Below are positions 37,360-47,284 of a stretch of DNA of 58,999 bases, piece by piece (position 1 is the stretch's first letter; each line of letters begins with the position of its first letter). The DNA comes from an uncultured Arenicella sp. (GTDB taxonomy: Bacteria > Pseudomonadota > Gammaproteobacteria > Arenicellales > Arenicellaceae). The translations under genes were made by a program, and so were the position numbers. The stretch is taken from NCBI GenBank assembly GCA_937922925.1, contig CALAKU010000021.1:1-58999 (forward strand). Reading direction: 5' to 3'. The notes beneath the pieces are model-generated. The model made no database searches, had not been told where the DNA came from, and worked only from the letters and a program-made list of their open reading frames with translations.

Positions 37360-38331
37360 ATGAAAACAATGATCGTTAAATCGACACTGTGCTCTGTTGC
37401 GCTGGCCATTGGGCTAATGTCTGCCCCAATCTGGGCTGCGTCTGTTGCGTATATCCACGGTGATGTATCTGAGTGCGGCAGCACGCCCGCTGCCAGCGAG
37501 TCTATGGATGGATGCGATGATACGCCGTTTGATCAAATGCTTATCGACGATACAGGTGATCGAGGGCTTAGCCAGTTTGCCCAAATGGTGCGCGGCGAAG
37601 GCCATACGATTGAGCAGTTTTACGATCAAAACACCTCACTCAATGCTGCATTTTTGGACAACATTGATGTCATCGTTTTTGGATTACACCAAAAACTCTG
37701 GTCGGCTCAAGAGCGAGAAGCTTTGTTTGCTTGGTTAGAACAAGGCGGAGGAATGCTTATCTACTCTGATTCCGCCTCGGGCGGTTCCTTTCAGCGCGTC
37801 GGCGCGCAAAATCCGATTGGGCAAATGGTGACCAATAATTTACTTGCGCCAACAGGTATTCAAGTCACTGTTGACCAAGCCAATGGTACTCGGGCAGTTG
37901 AGGCCAGTGATGCAGTACTTCCAATTGATTTGCGTGGATTGACCTTAGAAGGCGAGGGCGTCTCGCCGGTTGCCATTGCTGAGGGTGACACCACAACTCA
38001 GGTTCTCGTGCCGTTTGATTGTAATGGCTGCAGCGCTAATCAAACGCAAGGTTTAGATTTACCGCGCTCCTTTGCCTCGTTGGTATTGAGGCCAGTTGGG
38101 CAAGGCAATATCAGTGTTCTATTTGATCGGCAACCTCTTTGGAATAGAGGGTCAGGATCAAATATTAATGAGCAAAACAATAAAGAGATATTGCGACGTT
38201 TGATTAACTTCTTGGCCCTCACCGTGATTGACGATCCAGACCCAGACCCGCCTTCTGGCCCAAACCCGGGCTCAGAGCTGCCAGCGACTAGCTTACCCGC
38301 AGTGATACAACTTCTGGTTGACGATCAATAG
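37360..38331 (+). CDS. Secreted GATase1-like protein of unknown function
   Basis: 323 residues from ATG 37360. A signal peptide is cleaved near IWAASVAYI. The body (residues 25-290) has a Rossmann-like pattern, including NIDVIVFGLHQKLWSAQERE and WLEQGGGMLIYSDSA, as in GATase1-like or DUF4350 proteins. The C-terminus is a Pro/Asp-rich linker (DDPDPDPPSGPNPG) plus a short end. I see no clear catalytic set. It stands alone between clpB and a nucleotidyltransferase. Confidence 0.65.
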   Translation: MKTMIVKSTLCSVALAIGLMSAPIWAASVAYIHGDVSECGSTPAASESMDGCDDTPFDQMLIDDTGDRGLSQFAQMVRGEGHTIEQFYDQNTSLNAAFLDNIDVIVFGLHQKLWSAQEREALFAWLEQGGGMLIYSDSASGGSFQRVGAQNPIGQMVTNNLLAPTGIQVTVDQANGTRAVEASDAVLPIDLRGLTLEGEGVSPVAIAEGDTTTQVLVPFDCNGCSANQTQGLDLPRSFASLVLRPVGQGNISVLFDRQPLWNRGSGSNINEQNNKEILRRLINFLALTVIDDPDPDPPSGPNPGSELPATSLPAVIQLLVDDQ

Positions 38332-38412
38332 GCTTGTCAACACTGCATTTGTAAAGGAAAAACGCTAAACTACGCGCTTCTAAAAGCAACTGAATCGGGT
38401 TTAAAGCGCGCG

Positions 38413-39531
38413 ATGAAAGCGATGATTTTGGCGGCGGGCAAGGGTACTCGCGTTAGGCCACTTACCAATGAAATACCCAAGCCTATGATCCCCATCGTTG
38501 GCAAGCCTGTGATGGAATATTTGATTGAAGAATTGGCGCGCCATGGCTTTGATCAAATCATGATTAACATCAGCCATTTGCCGGAAAAAATTGAGAGCTA
38601 TTTTGGCAATGGTGAGCGGCTAGGGGTTGAAATAGGCTACTCGTTTGAAGGCCATATTGAAGAGGGCGAGATCGTCTCTGAGGCCTTAGGTTCGGCCGGC
38701 GGTATTAAACGTATCCAAGAGTTTGGCGGTTTTTTCGATGATACTTTTCTAGTGGTGTGCGGCGACGCGCTGATTGATTTGGATTTAACCAAGGCGGTAC
38801 GAGAGCATTGGCGACGTGGTGCTGTAGCGAGTATTTGTACCCTAACCGTTGAGCCAGAGGCTGTCAGTGATTACGGTGTCGTGGTCAGCGATGAGCACGG
38901 CCAAATCAGTTCTTTTCAGGAAAAGCCGAGCATGGAAGATGCGCTCTCTAACAAGGTTAATACTGGGGTCTATATTTTTGAACCCGACGTGTTTGACTTG
39001 ATTCCATCAGGTGAGAATTTCGATATCGGTGCAGATTTGTTCCCCTCAATTGTTGCGAAGGGTCTACCGTTTCAGGCAATCGATTTGCCTTTTAATTGGA
39101 TCGATATTGGCCGCATCAGTGACTATTGGGAAGCCAATCAAAAAATCATGAGTGGTGAACTGCGAACAATTCCAATGCCAGGCACTGAAGTTAAAAAGGG
39201 TGTTTGGGTTGGCTTGAACACCAGTGTCGATTGGGACAACTGCGACATAACCGGGCCGGTTTATATCGGCAGCGGCACTCGCATCGAAGCGGGGGCAAAG
39301 ATTGAAGGGCCAACTTGGATTGGGCATGGTTGTTATATCCGCAAAGGGGCGGCAATCTCAAAAAGCATTATCTTTGAATATACGCGCATAGGCTCAGAAA
39401 GCGTAGTAAACAACGCCGTTGCCTACGGTAAGTTCTTTGTCGACAAAGACGGCAAGCCGTTTGATAGCCCCGACATGCACTTAGATTGGGTCACGGACTC
39501 ACGCATCCCCGCTCATAAGTTGGTTTCCTAG
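38413..39531 (+). CDS. Sugar-1-phosphate nucleotidyltransferase
   Basis: 372 residues. The nucleotidyltransferase domain begins MKAMILAAGKGTRVRPLTNE and has VVCGDALIDLDL, EKPSMEDA and NTGVYIFEPDVFD; from about residue 255 a left-handed beta-helix of hexapeptide repeats follows. This is the GDP-mannose pyrophosphorylase/GlmU-type layout. It activates a sugar phosphate for polysaccharide or glycan synthesis; which sugar cannot be told. It is followed 6 bp later by a shikimate-kinase-like gene. Confidence 0.87.
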   Translation: MKAMILAAGKGTRVRPLTNEIPKPMIPIVGKPVMEYLIEELARHGFDQIMINISHLPEKIESYFGNGERLGVEIGYSFEGHIEEGEIVSEALGSAGGIKRIQEFGGFFDDTFLVVCGDALIDLDLTKAVREHWRRGAVASICTLTVEPEAVSDYGVVVSDEHGQISSFQEKPSMEDALSNKVNTGVYIFEPDVFDLIPSGENFDIGADLFPSIVAKGLPFQAIDLPFNWIDIGRISDYWEANQKIMSGELRTIPMPGTEVKKGVWVGLNTSVDWDNCDITGPVYIGSGTRIEAGAKIEGPTWIGHGCYIRKGAAISKSIIFEYTRIGSESVVNNAVAYGKFFVDKDGKPFDSPDMHLDWVTDSRIPAHKLVS

Positions 39532-39537
39532 AGCTTT

Positions 39538-40050
39538 ATGTCAAAGTCCAATATATCCTTAATCGGTATGCCGGGCTCCGGCAAGAGCACTTTGGGTAAA
39601 CGCCTTGCGCGAGACTTGGGAATGCAATTTGTCGATACCGATAAGTTGCTCGAAGCCCATGAAAATATGCACATCCAGCAAATTGTAAATCGGAAAGGTG
39701 TGGCGCATTTGCGCAAAATTGAAGACTTAGTTCTTAGCGAGTTAAACCTGAAAAACCATGTCATTGCCACTGGCGGTAGTGCCGTTTACGGCCAGGCCGC
39801 AATGCAAAATCTAGGTGATATTGGCCTTCGTTTATACCTTCGCATCAGTTTGCCAACCCTGTTACGACGCGTTGATAATGCCGCCAGCCGCGGTTTGGCA
39901 AAAATGAAGTCACATCCGTTGCCGCGCTTATATGCCGAGCGAATAGCGCTTTATGAAGCCGCAGCAGACTTGGTTTTTGACAACGATTGGCCAGTCACGG
40001 CCTTGAGTTTCGAGCGCCTAAAAAAAACATTGGTTGCGGCAAATGTCTAA
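39538..40050 (+). CDS. Shikimate-kinase-like protein
   Basis: 170 residues. Walker A is GMPGSGKST; DTDKLL, the LRKIE equivalent of FRxxE, and a C-terminal YAERIALYEAAAD follow shikimate kinase. The substrate-site triplet GGG is GGS here (IATGGSAVY), and the lid carries RGLAKMKSHPLPRLY, which differs from the usual RPLL. It may be a true AroK or a relative with another substrate. No aroB is adjacent. It overlaps ispD by 8 nt. Confidence 0.7.
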   Translation: MSKSNISLIGMPGSGKSTLGKRLARDLGMQFVDTDKLLEAHENMHIQQIVNRKGVAHLRKIEDLVLSELNLKNHVIATGGSAVYGQAAMQNLGDIGLRLYLRISLPTLLRRVDNAASRGLAKMKSHPLPRLYAERIALYEAAADLVFDNDWPVTALSFERLKKTLVAANV

Positions 40051-40924
40051 ACGGCCCTTGTCTAAACAACCCTTACCTAAACGACTTTGGGCAGTGGTGC
40101 CAGCTGCGGGCAGCGGCCAGCGCATGCAGGCTTCACAACCCAAGCAATATTTACAGTTAGCAGGTCGAACGGTTATTGAACACAGCCTCGATTGCTTGCT
40201 AAAGCCCGGCGATTTGCATGAAATCAGTATCCACCAAGTGGTCGTGTGCTTGGCAGAGGGCGATCTTTTTTGGCCAAGCTTGTCGTGTGCACAACATGCC
40301 AAGGTCTCAACTGTGCTAGGTGGTCAAAGTCGTGCTGAAAGTGTTCTTAACGGCTTGAATGCGATTCGGGCCCAGGCTAGCGACGACGATTGGGTGTTAG
40401 TCCACGACGCCGCTAGGCCCTGTTTGGCCACCAGCGATCTTAACAAGCTAATTGAGCACTGCTATAAAGCGCAGCGCGGAGCCATTCTCGCGACGCCGGT
40501 GGTCGAAACGCTCAAGCAAATCAAAATCGCGCCAGACAGGCATCACACCGCCGATGAGAGCAATAATACGCCGAGTCAGACTTGCACGGCCAATATAGCC
40601 AGTATAGAGAGAACCCTTGATCGCGCCCTTATGGCACGCGCGCAGACCCCACAAATGTTTCCACTAGTTCAGCTGTTTCAAGCGCTGAGCGATGCGCTTT
40701 CCCAACAAAGCTCGGTTGTGGATAGAGCCTCAGCTACTATTGATGGAGCCTCAGCTACTACCAATAGAGCCTCGGAGATTACCGATGAAGCCTCAGCGAT
40801 GGAACTGGCGGGTCATGAGGTAGACATAATCTGGGGGGGCGAGCAAAACATAAAGGTCACCACGCCGTCGGATCTAAAACTTGCCGAGTTTTTACTGCAA
40901 AATAAAGCCAGTGAAATTCAGTAG
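40043..40924 (+). CDS. ispD: 2-C-methyl-D-erythritol 4-phosphate cytidylyltransferase with repeat insert
   Basis: 293 residues from ATG 40043, against about 230 in E. coli. Core motifs are intact: VVPAAGSGQRMQA, VLVHDAARPCL, RAQTPQMFP and VTTPSDLKLAE. Extra length comes from a polar segment near residues 169-190 and from four heptapeptide repeats (DRASATI, DGASATT, NRASEIT, DEASAME) near residues 227-254. It makes CDP-methylerythritol in the MEP route and is 74 bp upstream of ispF. Confidence 0.92.
   Translation: MSKRPLSKQPLPKRLWAVVPAAGSGQRMQASQPKQYLQLAGRTVIEHSLDCLLKPGDLHEISIHQVVVCLAEGDLFWPSLSCAQHAKVSTVLGGQSRAESVLNGLNAIRAQASDDDWVLVHDAARPCLATSDLNKLIEHCYKAQRGAILATPVVETLKQIKIAPDRHHTADESNNTPSQTCTANIASIERTLDRALMARAQTPQMFPLVQLFQALSDALSQQSSVVDRASATIDGASATTNRASEITDEASAMELAGHEVDIIWGGEQNIKVTTPSDLKLAEFLLQNKASEIQ
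40721..40804 (+). repeat. In-frame 21-bp tandem repeat in ispD, four copies
   Basis: Units start at 40721, 40742, 40763 and 40784; the shared core is GAGCCTCAGCTACT in the first two, with changes in the last two. Each encodes seven residues with a conserved AS pair, so copy-number change keeps the frame. Confidence 0.85.
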
Positions 40925-40998
40925 TCCATGATTGCAACGATTAACCACAACAATTTACTAAACGACTCAATACAACAACAGTCAGAAACGGAGAAAGA

Positions 40999-41481
40999 AT
41001 GCGAATCGGTCACGGGTTTGATGTTCATAAATTAGTGGAAGGGCGGCCGCTAATACTGGGAGGGGTTGAGATTCCGCATACCCACGGCTTACTCGGGCAT
41101 TCTGATGCCGATGTGGTTATCCATGCTCTTTGCGATGCTATTTTAGGGGCATTAGGTTTGGGTGATATTGGTCGACACTTCCCCGATAACGACCCACAAT
41201 ACCAAGGTGTCGATAGCCGTGTGTTTTTAAGGGCTGTAAAGGTCTTATTGCATGAGCAGAACTACCGCGTTGGCAACGCTGACATTTCGATTGTCGCGCA
41301 GGCACCGAAGCTCGCACCGTTTATCGAAGTCATGCAAACTCGCATTGCCGACGATTTGCAATGTGAAGTCAACGCAATAAATATTAAAGCCACCACCACC
41401 GAAGCGCTGGGATATACGGGCCGTAAAGAAGGCATTGCCTGTCATGCGGTTGCCTTACTTGCTGTGGATGAAACGTACTAG
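40999..41481 (+). CDS. ispF: 2-C-methyl-D-erythritol 2,4-cyclodiphosphate synthase
   Basis: 160 residues with [38 protein letters not shown] and [16 protein letters not shown], the metal and cytidine sites of IspF. Ribosome site GGAGAAAG just before ATG. Fifth MEP-pathway enzyme; ispD is directly upstream and ispH is at 13 kb. Confidence 0.97.
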   Translation: MRIGHGFDVHKLVEGRPLILGGVEIPHTHGLLGHSDADVVIHALCDAILGALGLGDIGRHFPDNDPQYQGVDSRVFLRAVKVLLHEQNYRVGNADISIVAQAPKLAPFIEVMQTRIADDLQCEVNAINIKATTTEALGYTGRKEGIACHAVALLAVDETY

Positions 41482-41502
41482 TAAAAAATAAGAAGGTTTG
41501 TA

Positions 41503-42924
41503 ATGGATCAAGACATTTTAAAGAACCGCCACAATAAAAAGTGCACTCAAGAGAAGGCCTTGCAGGTTAATCTTGATAGCAGCATTTATGGCGCGATTGT
41601 GGAGATTGGCGCTGGTCAAGAAACCGCCCGACAATTCTTTAATGCCGGTGCCGCCGCCGGTACGGTGGCGAAGACAATGTCGGCTTATGATATGCAAGTC
41701 AGCGATGATATCTATGGCAAAGCTGGCCGATATGTTAGTCGTGAACGTCTTGAACAGATGTTGCAACACGAATACCGATTGATTGAGCAACGGCTCAAGC
41801 AGGCGCGCGGTGAGCAAAGCCGTTTCTTCGCTTACGCCGCGACCGTCACCGCTCGTAGCTATAGTCAAAAAAATGAATGTCATGGCTGGATTGGTGTGCG
41901 TCGCCAGCTCGTATCCGGCGCCGAGCCAAGTGAGATAATTTTACACGTGCGCATGCTCGACGAAACCAACAAAGAGCAATCCGAGGCGCTTGGGATTTTA
42001 GGCGTTAACCTGGTGCATGGCGCGTACTACTATTCCGATGATCCCAAAAAAATCATCAATAATCTGCAAGATGGAATGGGCAGCGATAAGCGCATAGAAG
42101 TGGATTTGATTCACTTTTCCGGCCCCGATTTCGAGCAAGTTGAAAACCGTTTGATGAATCTACACTTGATTCATTCTTGGAATTGCCGTGCGGTTATGTT
42201 CGAGCCATCCGGCGAGTCTATCGTGCCGGCGTCGGCATTACGAAAGAAAGATACGATTGTGATTCGGGGGTCATTTAAGCCACCGACAAAAGTGCACTTA
42301 GACATGAAGACCTCGGCCATCAAACATTTTGCGCAAGAGGAGGGCGTTGAAAAGGACAGTATTTTGGTTGTGGCCGAGATCACGATGAACGAGTTGTCGT
42401 CGGAGGGCGACGACCCCGATTCCGATTTTTTAGCGCGCGTCGATCTACTCAATCAGCTTGGTTTTTCAGTATTGATATCCGATTATCTGCGCTTTTTCAG
42501 ATTGCGTTCTTGGATTCGCCGCTACACGCCCAATCGAATCGGTATTTGTTTGAGCGTGCTTGATTTCGATTACCTATTTGCCACCAGTTATTACGAAGGT
42601 CTTGAGGGTGGTATTCTCGAAGCCTTTGGCAAACTGTTTTCCGACAACACGAATGTCTATGTTTACCCAACCATTCGCGATGGCAAGTTAATCACGCTTG
42701 ATAATGTGCAGGTCGATACAAATCTGCAATATCTACTAAAGCATCTGGTTGATAACCGGGCGATGGTGAACGCGGATATCCAAGATGTTCAAAACCTGGA
42801 TATCTCGGCCCGCGAAATTATCAAGGAACTGCCTCAAGGGCGTGGTGATTGGGAGAAAAAGCTGCCTGCCGAAACCGTGGCTAGCATAGTCGAAAATAAA
42901 TTATTCGGTTTCAAGAGCGACTAG
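41503..42924 (+). CDS. Conserved protein of unknown function, 473 aa
   Basis: No signal peptide and no membrane segment. Strongly patterned blocks: LDSSIYGAIVEIGAGQETAR (about 25-44), FFNAGAAAGTVAKTMSAYD, GRYVSRERLEQMLQHE, ILGVNLVHGAYYY, RGSFKPPTKVH and YEGLEGGILEAFGKLF. I recall close relatives across distant phyla that carry unreliable automatic names such as nicotinate-nucleotide adenylyltransferase or TonB-dependent receptor; nothing here supports either. No nucleotide-binding motif is obvious. It lies 21 bp after ispF and may share its transcript. Confidence 0.8.
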   Translation: MDQDILKNRHNKKCTQEKALQVNLDSSIYGAIVEIGAGQETARQFFNAGAAAGTVAKTMSAYDMQVSDDIYGKAGRYVSRERLEQMLQHEYRLIEQRLKQARGEQSRFFAYAATVTARSYSQKNECHGWIGVRRQLVSGAEPSEIILHVRMLDETNKEQSEALGILGVNLVHGAYYYSDDPKKIINNLQDGMGSDKRIEVDLIHFSGPDFEQVENRLMNLHLIHSWNCRAVMFEPSGESIVPASALRKKDTIVIRGSFKPPTKVHLDMKTSAIKHFAQEEGVEKDSILVVAEITMNELSSEGDDPDSDFLARVDLLNQLGFSVLISDYLRFFRLRSWIRRYTPNRIGICLSVLDFDYLFATSYYEGLEGGILEAFGKLFSDNTNVYVYPTIRDGKLITLDNVQVDTNLQYLLKHLVDNRAMVNADIQDVQNLDISAREIIKELPQGRGDWEKKLPAETVASIVENKLFGFKSD

Positions 42925-43016
42925 CTTGAGTAGATCTAATTAAGCTTGTCCAAATATAACTCAGCTAAACAAGCTGACCGTATTCGCCGGTAGAGTTTTA
43001 ATCGCAGGGCCTTACT

Positions 43017-43658
43017 ATGACGCCTATTCTCTATTCGTTTCGACGTTGCCCCTACGCTATTCGCGCGCGCCTTGGTTTAAAGTATGCAGGCATTGCTTAT
43101 GAGCTGCGCGAGGTCGTGCTAAAGGACAAACCTAGCGCTATGTTGTCTATATCGCCCAAAGGCACGGTGCCAGTTATGCAGATTGATCAATCTCATGTTA
43201 TCGATGAAAGCTTAGATGTCATGCGCTGGGCGTTACGAAATCATGGTGACGCGCCTGAGCTAGACGACGTTTTGATTCAAGCGAACGATCATCAATTTAA
43301 GCCAGTGCTGGATCGTTACAAGTACTTTGATCGTTTTCCTGAAAACAGCCAGCAAGCCTACTTTGATCTGGCGAGGCCGTTTCTAAGTTCCTTAGAAGAA
43401 GCGTTAGTGCCTGCAACTGAGAATGACAGCCCCTACTTTTTAAGAAGCTCTCAGCTAAGCCCACTCGACCTCGCCATTTTGCCGTTTGTACGCCAGTTTG
43501 CCTTTGTTGATCGTCAACGATTCGATCAACTTGAGCTACCAAAACTGATATATTGGTTAAAGTCACTATTGGGTAGTGACTTCTTCATGGCGGTAATGCA
43601 CAAATATCCGCAATGGTCAGAAAACGAAAATCAAGGGCGAGGGGTCATGATTCGGTGA
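43017..43658 (+). CDS. Glutathione S-transferase-like protein
   Basis: 213 residues. A thioredoxin-fold N-terminus with [15 protein letters not shown] (Cys near residue 13), KGTVPVMQI with the cis-Pro, and [11 protein letters not shown]; the C-terminal half is all-helical. The CPYA motif resembles the Grx2/omega type. Substrate unknown. Its TGA overlaps the proposed GTG start of the subtilase. Confidence 0.85.
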   Translation: MTPILYSFRRCPYAIRARLGLKYAGIAYELREVVLKDKPSAMLSISPKGTVPVMQIDQSHVIDESLDVMRWALRNHGDAPELDDVLIQANDHQFKPVLDRYKYFDRFPENSQQAYFDLARPFLSSLEEALVPATENDSPYFLRSSQLSPLDLAILPFVRQFAFVDRQRFDQLELPKLIYWLKSLLGSDFFMAVMHKYPQWSENENQGRGVMIR

Positions 43659-46600
43659 GGCGTTGCTTGCAGCTTTCACTTAAATATTTTACTTGGGGCT
43701 TAGCAGGTCTTAGTGTTTTTCTGTGTCTGAACACATCGATTGCTGATGCGGCACAGAGCGTGCCCGTCGCTCAAAGTTTGCAAGAACGAGCAGACCGTCA
43801 AATCATCGTTAAGCTAAAGGGCAATAGCCCTGCCGCAGCATCCTTGCGCGAATCGATCAGTCGAAAAAGCATCCCTGATGCCGCCCAAGGCTTGCCCATA
43901 AATGGCTTGAAAATGGTCAAGGTTTTATCGGGCAAAGGTAGCGAAATCTCGGATTCTTTTTCCAAAACTCAGAACTCACAGCCCCAGAACTCACTGACAG
44001 TAGTCGATAAGCCCATCTGGATAGTGGTCGAATCCTCTGAGTCTCTGAGCGCGAGCGCAAAATCGCAATCGAGTGCACAGGCGAGGAATGCACTCATCAA
44101 AGAACTTAATCTTTCTGAGCAAGTTGAATACGCGGTTGCCGATGGGTTGATGCATCGCTTCGAAACACCGAATGATACGCAATATGACACGCAATGGGGC
44201 TTAAACAACACGGGCCAGTCGGGTGGGCAGGCCGACATTGATATTGACGCCCCCGAGGCATGGGCGATTACCACTGGCAGCGACGATGTGGTGGTCGCGG
44301 TGATAGATACTGGTGTTCAGTACAACCATCCCGATCTGGTAAGCAATATGTGGTTCAACCCCGGTGAAGCTGGGGCATTAGCGAACAACGGCATCGACGA
44401 CGACGACAACGGTTACATCGACGACGTTCACGGCATCGATTGCGCCAACAACGACAGCGACCCAATCGACGACGATTTCGATTTCCATGGAAGCCATGTT
44501 AGCGGCATCGTCGGTGCGCAAGGAAACAACAATAATGGTACTAGCGGTGTCGCATGGGACGTGAAAATCATGGCGCTCAAATACCTGAATGCCGCCGGTA
44601 CTGGTATCGTTTCGAATGCTATTGAGTGTCTAGTCTACGTCCTGGAAATGCGTCAGCGTGGCGTCAATGTGCGTGTGACCAATAATAGTTATGGCGGCGG
44701 CGTAGCCAATCCAGCATTGCTGGATGTAATCCAACAGCATGCGGCGGCCGATATTTTATTTGTTGCAGCAGCAGGAAATAGTGCCCTTGATAACGATCAA
44801 AGCCCGCAATACCCGGCTTCGTATGAGGCGGCCAACGTTTTATCCGTAGCGAACGTAACACGCAGCGGGGCATTGTCGGCCAGCAGTAACTTTGGCCTTA
44901 CCTCGGTGGATATTGGTGCGCCCGGAACCGCTATTCTAAGCACGGTAGGCCAAGACCGTATTGGTCTTTTATCTGGAACCTCCATGGCCTCGCCACATGT
45001 CGCTGGGGTCGCGGCTTTGTTAGTCGCAGATGATTCCACTCGCTCGGTCGCACAGCTAAAAGGCCTAATGATGGACACCGCTGAGCCGCTTGCGAGTCTG
45101 GCCGGGCGCAGCGTAAGCGGCGGCATGGTGAACGCACACGCGGCCTTAACCTGCGATGCCTCAGAAATTAACGTGGTCGTCGCGCCGCAAAGTCGTCAAC
45201 CATATTTACGTCTTGGTCAGGCGCATCCGATTCAGCTTGATTTGTCTGCTTGTGGCGAACCCAGCACTAACGTTGATGTCATTGTTACGCCCAACAATGG
45301 TCAAGCTGCTTTTACGTTGCAAGAATCCGAGGCTGGTATTTATCTTAATGATTGGATACCCGCAACCTTAGGTGAGGTGAGTCTGGTCATCGATGTGCAA
45401 GGGCAAGTCATCAACTTGGATTCTCGTGTGATTGCGGTTCCTAACTATCGCATTGATTTGGCGCACGATTATGTTTGGCAAGACATTAGCGCAGATGGCA
45501 CAGACATTGGTTTGGGACTGGTCGACGACGGCGAGCTCAAAATTGATATCGGTTTTGATTTTCAATTTTTTGGCTTGTCGTACGGCGATGTTTATATCAA
45601 CACGAATGGTTTGCTAAAGTTTGATAGTCCCTTAGGTTTTCGTTTTTTTGAAGCCTTGCAGGCAGGCCAAGTCGCAGCGCCTAATAATTTTATTGCGCCG
45701 TTTTGGGAAGACCTAAATCCCGCCGCGAACACCGGGCGTATTTTCACCAAGCTCGAGGGTGTTGCTCCCTCGCGTCGGCTGATCGTTCAATGGCATAACC
45801 TTCAGCACTTTCGAGAGCGGATTGAAAACTTGCCTGGGTCGGTCAATTTTCAAGTGGTTCTGCACGAAAGTAGCAACGACATCGTATTCAATTATCAAAC
45901 CGTTACCTTTGGCAATACTCCTTATGATTTTGGCGGCAGTGCCCTAGTTGCGATAGAACCATTCGATGGGCTAAATGCTCTAGAGCACACTGTCACGACC
46001 GGCAACAAACTTAATCCTGAGCAAGCGATTCGCTTTACATTTACCGCCGAGAACGAGGGCACGGTTCAGCTCTTGAACAATGAGTCTGGAATGATCACAG
46101 GTTCAGTTGGCGGTCTTGAATGTGGTGCTGACTGCTTTGCACGTGTTGAACAAGGCTCGCAGGTTCAGCTAACCGCTGAGCCCAGCCCGGGCTACCAGTT
46201 TGATGGATGGCTTGGCGACGCGTGCCTTGGGCAAAGCTCAAACGTTTGTACGTTTACGGCTCAAGAAACTCAAACGGTCGGCGCAGTTTTTGGGTTAAGC
46301 CCTCGTATCGAGATAAGCCCAACGACAAATTTGATCACCACCGAGTCTGGTCTTACAGCGAGGTTCTTCGTCAACCTAAATCGTGCGGCGAGCCACGATG
46401 TGATCATCGATTTTAGTAGCACTGATGTCGACGAAGCGGTTGCCAGCCCAAGCCGTCTTACCATAACACCACAAATGGGCACCGAAGCTCAGACGGTAGA
46501 AATCGTGCCGATGGATGATGACGAAATCGATGGAGATATTCAATTGATGATCGTTAGTGGCCTGGCTCAATCACAAGATGTGAACTTTAACCTCGTAGAC

Positions 46601-46885
46601 TCAGCCAATGTTTCTGTCGTGAACCGAGATAACGACAGCGACAGCGATAATGATGGTGTCTACGACGATGTTGATAATTGTCGGCTTGTGCCCAACCCCG
46701 AGCAGCTTAATAGCGACGATGATGAGTTGGGGGACGCTTGCGATCCTGACGACGATAACGATCAAATATTAGATGACGACGATGAGTGCCCAACGTTTGC
46801 TGGCAATTGCGCCTTGGCTGAGCCAGCGAATTTGTGCTTTCCAATTCGAACACATAACGCCAAGGTCACCTTGGTTTGTCTGTGA
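43655..46885 (+). CDS. Secreted multidomain subtilisin-family protease
   Basis: About 1076 residues from GTG 43655, chosen because GAGGGG lies 10 bases upstream and it gives a normal signal peptide; ATG 43613 would add a charged 14-residue lead. After a pro-region the S8 triad is [25 protein letters not shown] and [16 protein letters not shown]. Then come a nidogen-like beta domain ([17 protein letters not shown]), a B-repeat-like SPGYQFDGW module, a Calx-beta-like segment, thrombospondin type 3 calcium repeats ([14 protein letters not shown]) and a Cys-flanked tail. Probably extracellular, calcium-stabilised, for polymer digestion. Confidence 0.9.
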   Translation: MRRCLQLSLKYFTWGLAGLSVFLCLNTSIADAAQSVPVAQSLQERADRQIIVKLKGNSPAAASLRESISRKSIPDAAQGLPINGLKMVKVLSGKGSEISDSFSKTQNSQPQNSLTVVDKPIWIVVESSESLSASAKSQSSAQARNALIKELNLSEQVEYAVADGLMHRFETPNDTQYDTQWGLNNTGQSGGQADIDIDAPEAWAITTGSDDVVVAVIDTGVQYNHPDLVSNMWFNPGEAGALANNGIDDDDNGYIDDVHGIDCANNDSDPIDDDFDFHGSHVSGIVGAQGNNNNGTSGVAWDVKIMALKYLNAAGTGIVSNAIECLVYVLEMRQRGVNVRVTNNSYGGGVANPALLDVIQQHAAADILFVAAAGNSALDNDQSPQYPASYEAANVLSVANVTRSGALSASSNFGLTSVDIGAPGTAILSTVGQDRIGLLSGTSMASPHVAGVAALLVADDSTRSVAQLKGLMMDTAEPLASLAGRSVSGGMVNAHAALTCDASEINVVVAPQSRQPYLRLGQAHPIQLDLSACGEPSTNVDVIVTPNNGQAAFTLQESEAGIYLNDWIPATLGEVSLVIDVQGQVINLDSRVIAVPNYRIDLAHDYVWQDISADGTDIGLGLVDDGELKIDIGFDFQFFGLSYGDVYINTNGLLKFDSPLGFRFFEALQAGQVAAPNNFIAPFWEDLNPAANTGRIFTKLEGVAPSRRLIVQWHNLQHFRERIENLPGSVNFQVVLHESSNDIVFNYQTVTFGNTPYDFGGSALVAIEPFDGLNALEHTVTTGNKLNPEQAIRFTFTAENEGTVQLLNNESGMITGSVGGLECGADCFARVEQGSQVQLTAEPSPGYQFDGWLGDACLGQSSNVCTFTAQETQTVGAVFGLSPRIEISPTTNLITTESGLTARFFVNLNRAASHDVIIDFSSTDVDEAVASPSRLTITPQMGTEAQTVEIVPMDDDEIDGDIQLMIVSGLAQSQDVNFNLVDSANVSVVNRDNDSDSDNDGVYDDVDNCRLVPNPEQLNSDDDELGDACDPDDDNDQILDDDDECPTFAGNCALAEPANLCFPIRTHNAKVTLVCL

Positions 46886-46921
46886 TCAAAAGAAAATGCC
46901 TAACAATTTTAAGAGTGAACT

Positions 46922-47197
46922 ATGAGCGAAACGTACGACATTTTGCATCAAGCGGAAGAAAACCTGTTCTATATTGCACTTGAGGAAGGCCAGCGAGCAT
47001 TTATTAAATACCGCTTGATGTCGACTTCGTCAGAAGTGGATTTCTATTCAACTTTTGTGCCGGACGATTATCGCGGCAAAGGCTTGGCCTCAAAATTGGT
47101 TAAACACGCATTCAAGTGGGCGCAGGAGCAAAGTTTGGGCATCAAATCTTCGTGCTGGTATGCTGAAAAGTTACGCCAGCGTATGTTTGATAAGTAA
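46922..47197 (+). CDS. Small GNAT-fold acetyltransferase (YidJ-like)
   Basis: 91 residues. STFVPDDYRGKGLASKLVKHAFKWA is the acetyl-CoA-binding Q/RxxGxG/A segment with strand-helix order of the short GNAT class (PF14542), followed by SSCWYAEKL. It probably acetylates a small amine or thiol; the substrate is unknown. Stands between the subtilase and glnE. Confidence 0.85.
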   Translation: MSETYDILHQAEENLFYIALEEGQRAFIKYRLMSTSSEVDFYSTFVPDDYRGKGLASKLVKHAFKWAQEQSLGIKSSCWYAEKLRQRMFDK

Positions 47198-47212
47198 GGC
47201 CTAAGTTTACTG

Positions 47213-47240
47213 AATGCTAAGCGCTATAATGCTAAGCGCT
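47213..47240 (+). repeat. 13-bp direct repeat around a TATAAT box upstream of glnE
   Basis: AATGCTAAGCGCT at 47213-47225 and 47228-47240, two bases apart. The junction creates a perfect TATAAT (47225-47230), but the -35 position (TAAGTT) is poor. It may be the glnE promoter, 55 bases before the start. Confidence 0.5.
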
Positions 47241-47284
47241 GAAAGAGAAGCCTCCCACACAAAAGCCATTTGATCTAAGCTAAG

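Noticed and set aside
44390-44480. GAC-rich repetitive DNA in the subtilase gene
   Set aside because: It encodes an Asp/Asn-rich calcium-binding loop of the S8 domain, so it is coding constraint and not a separate repeat element.
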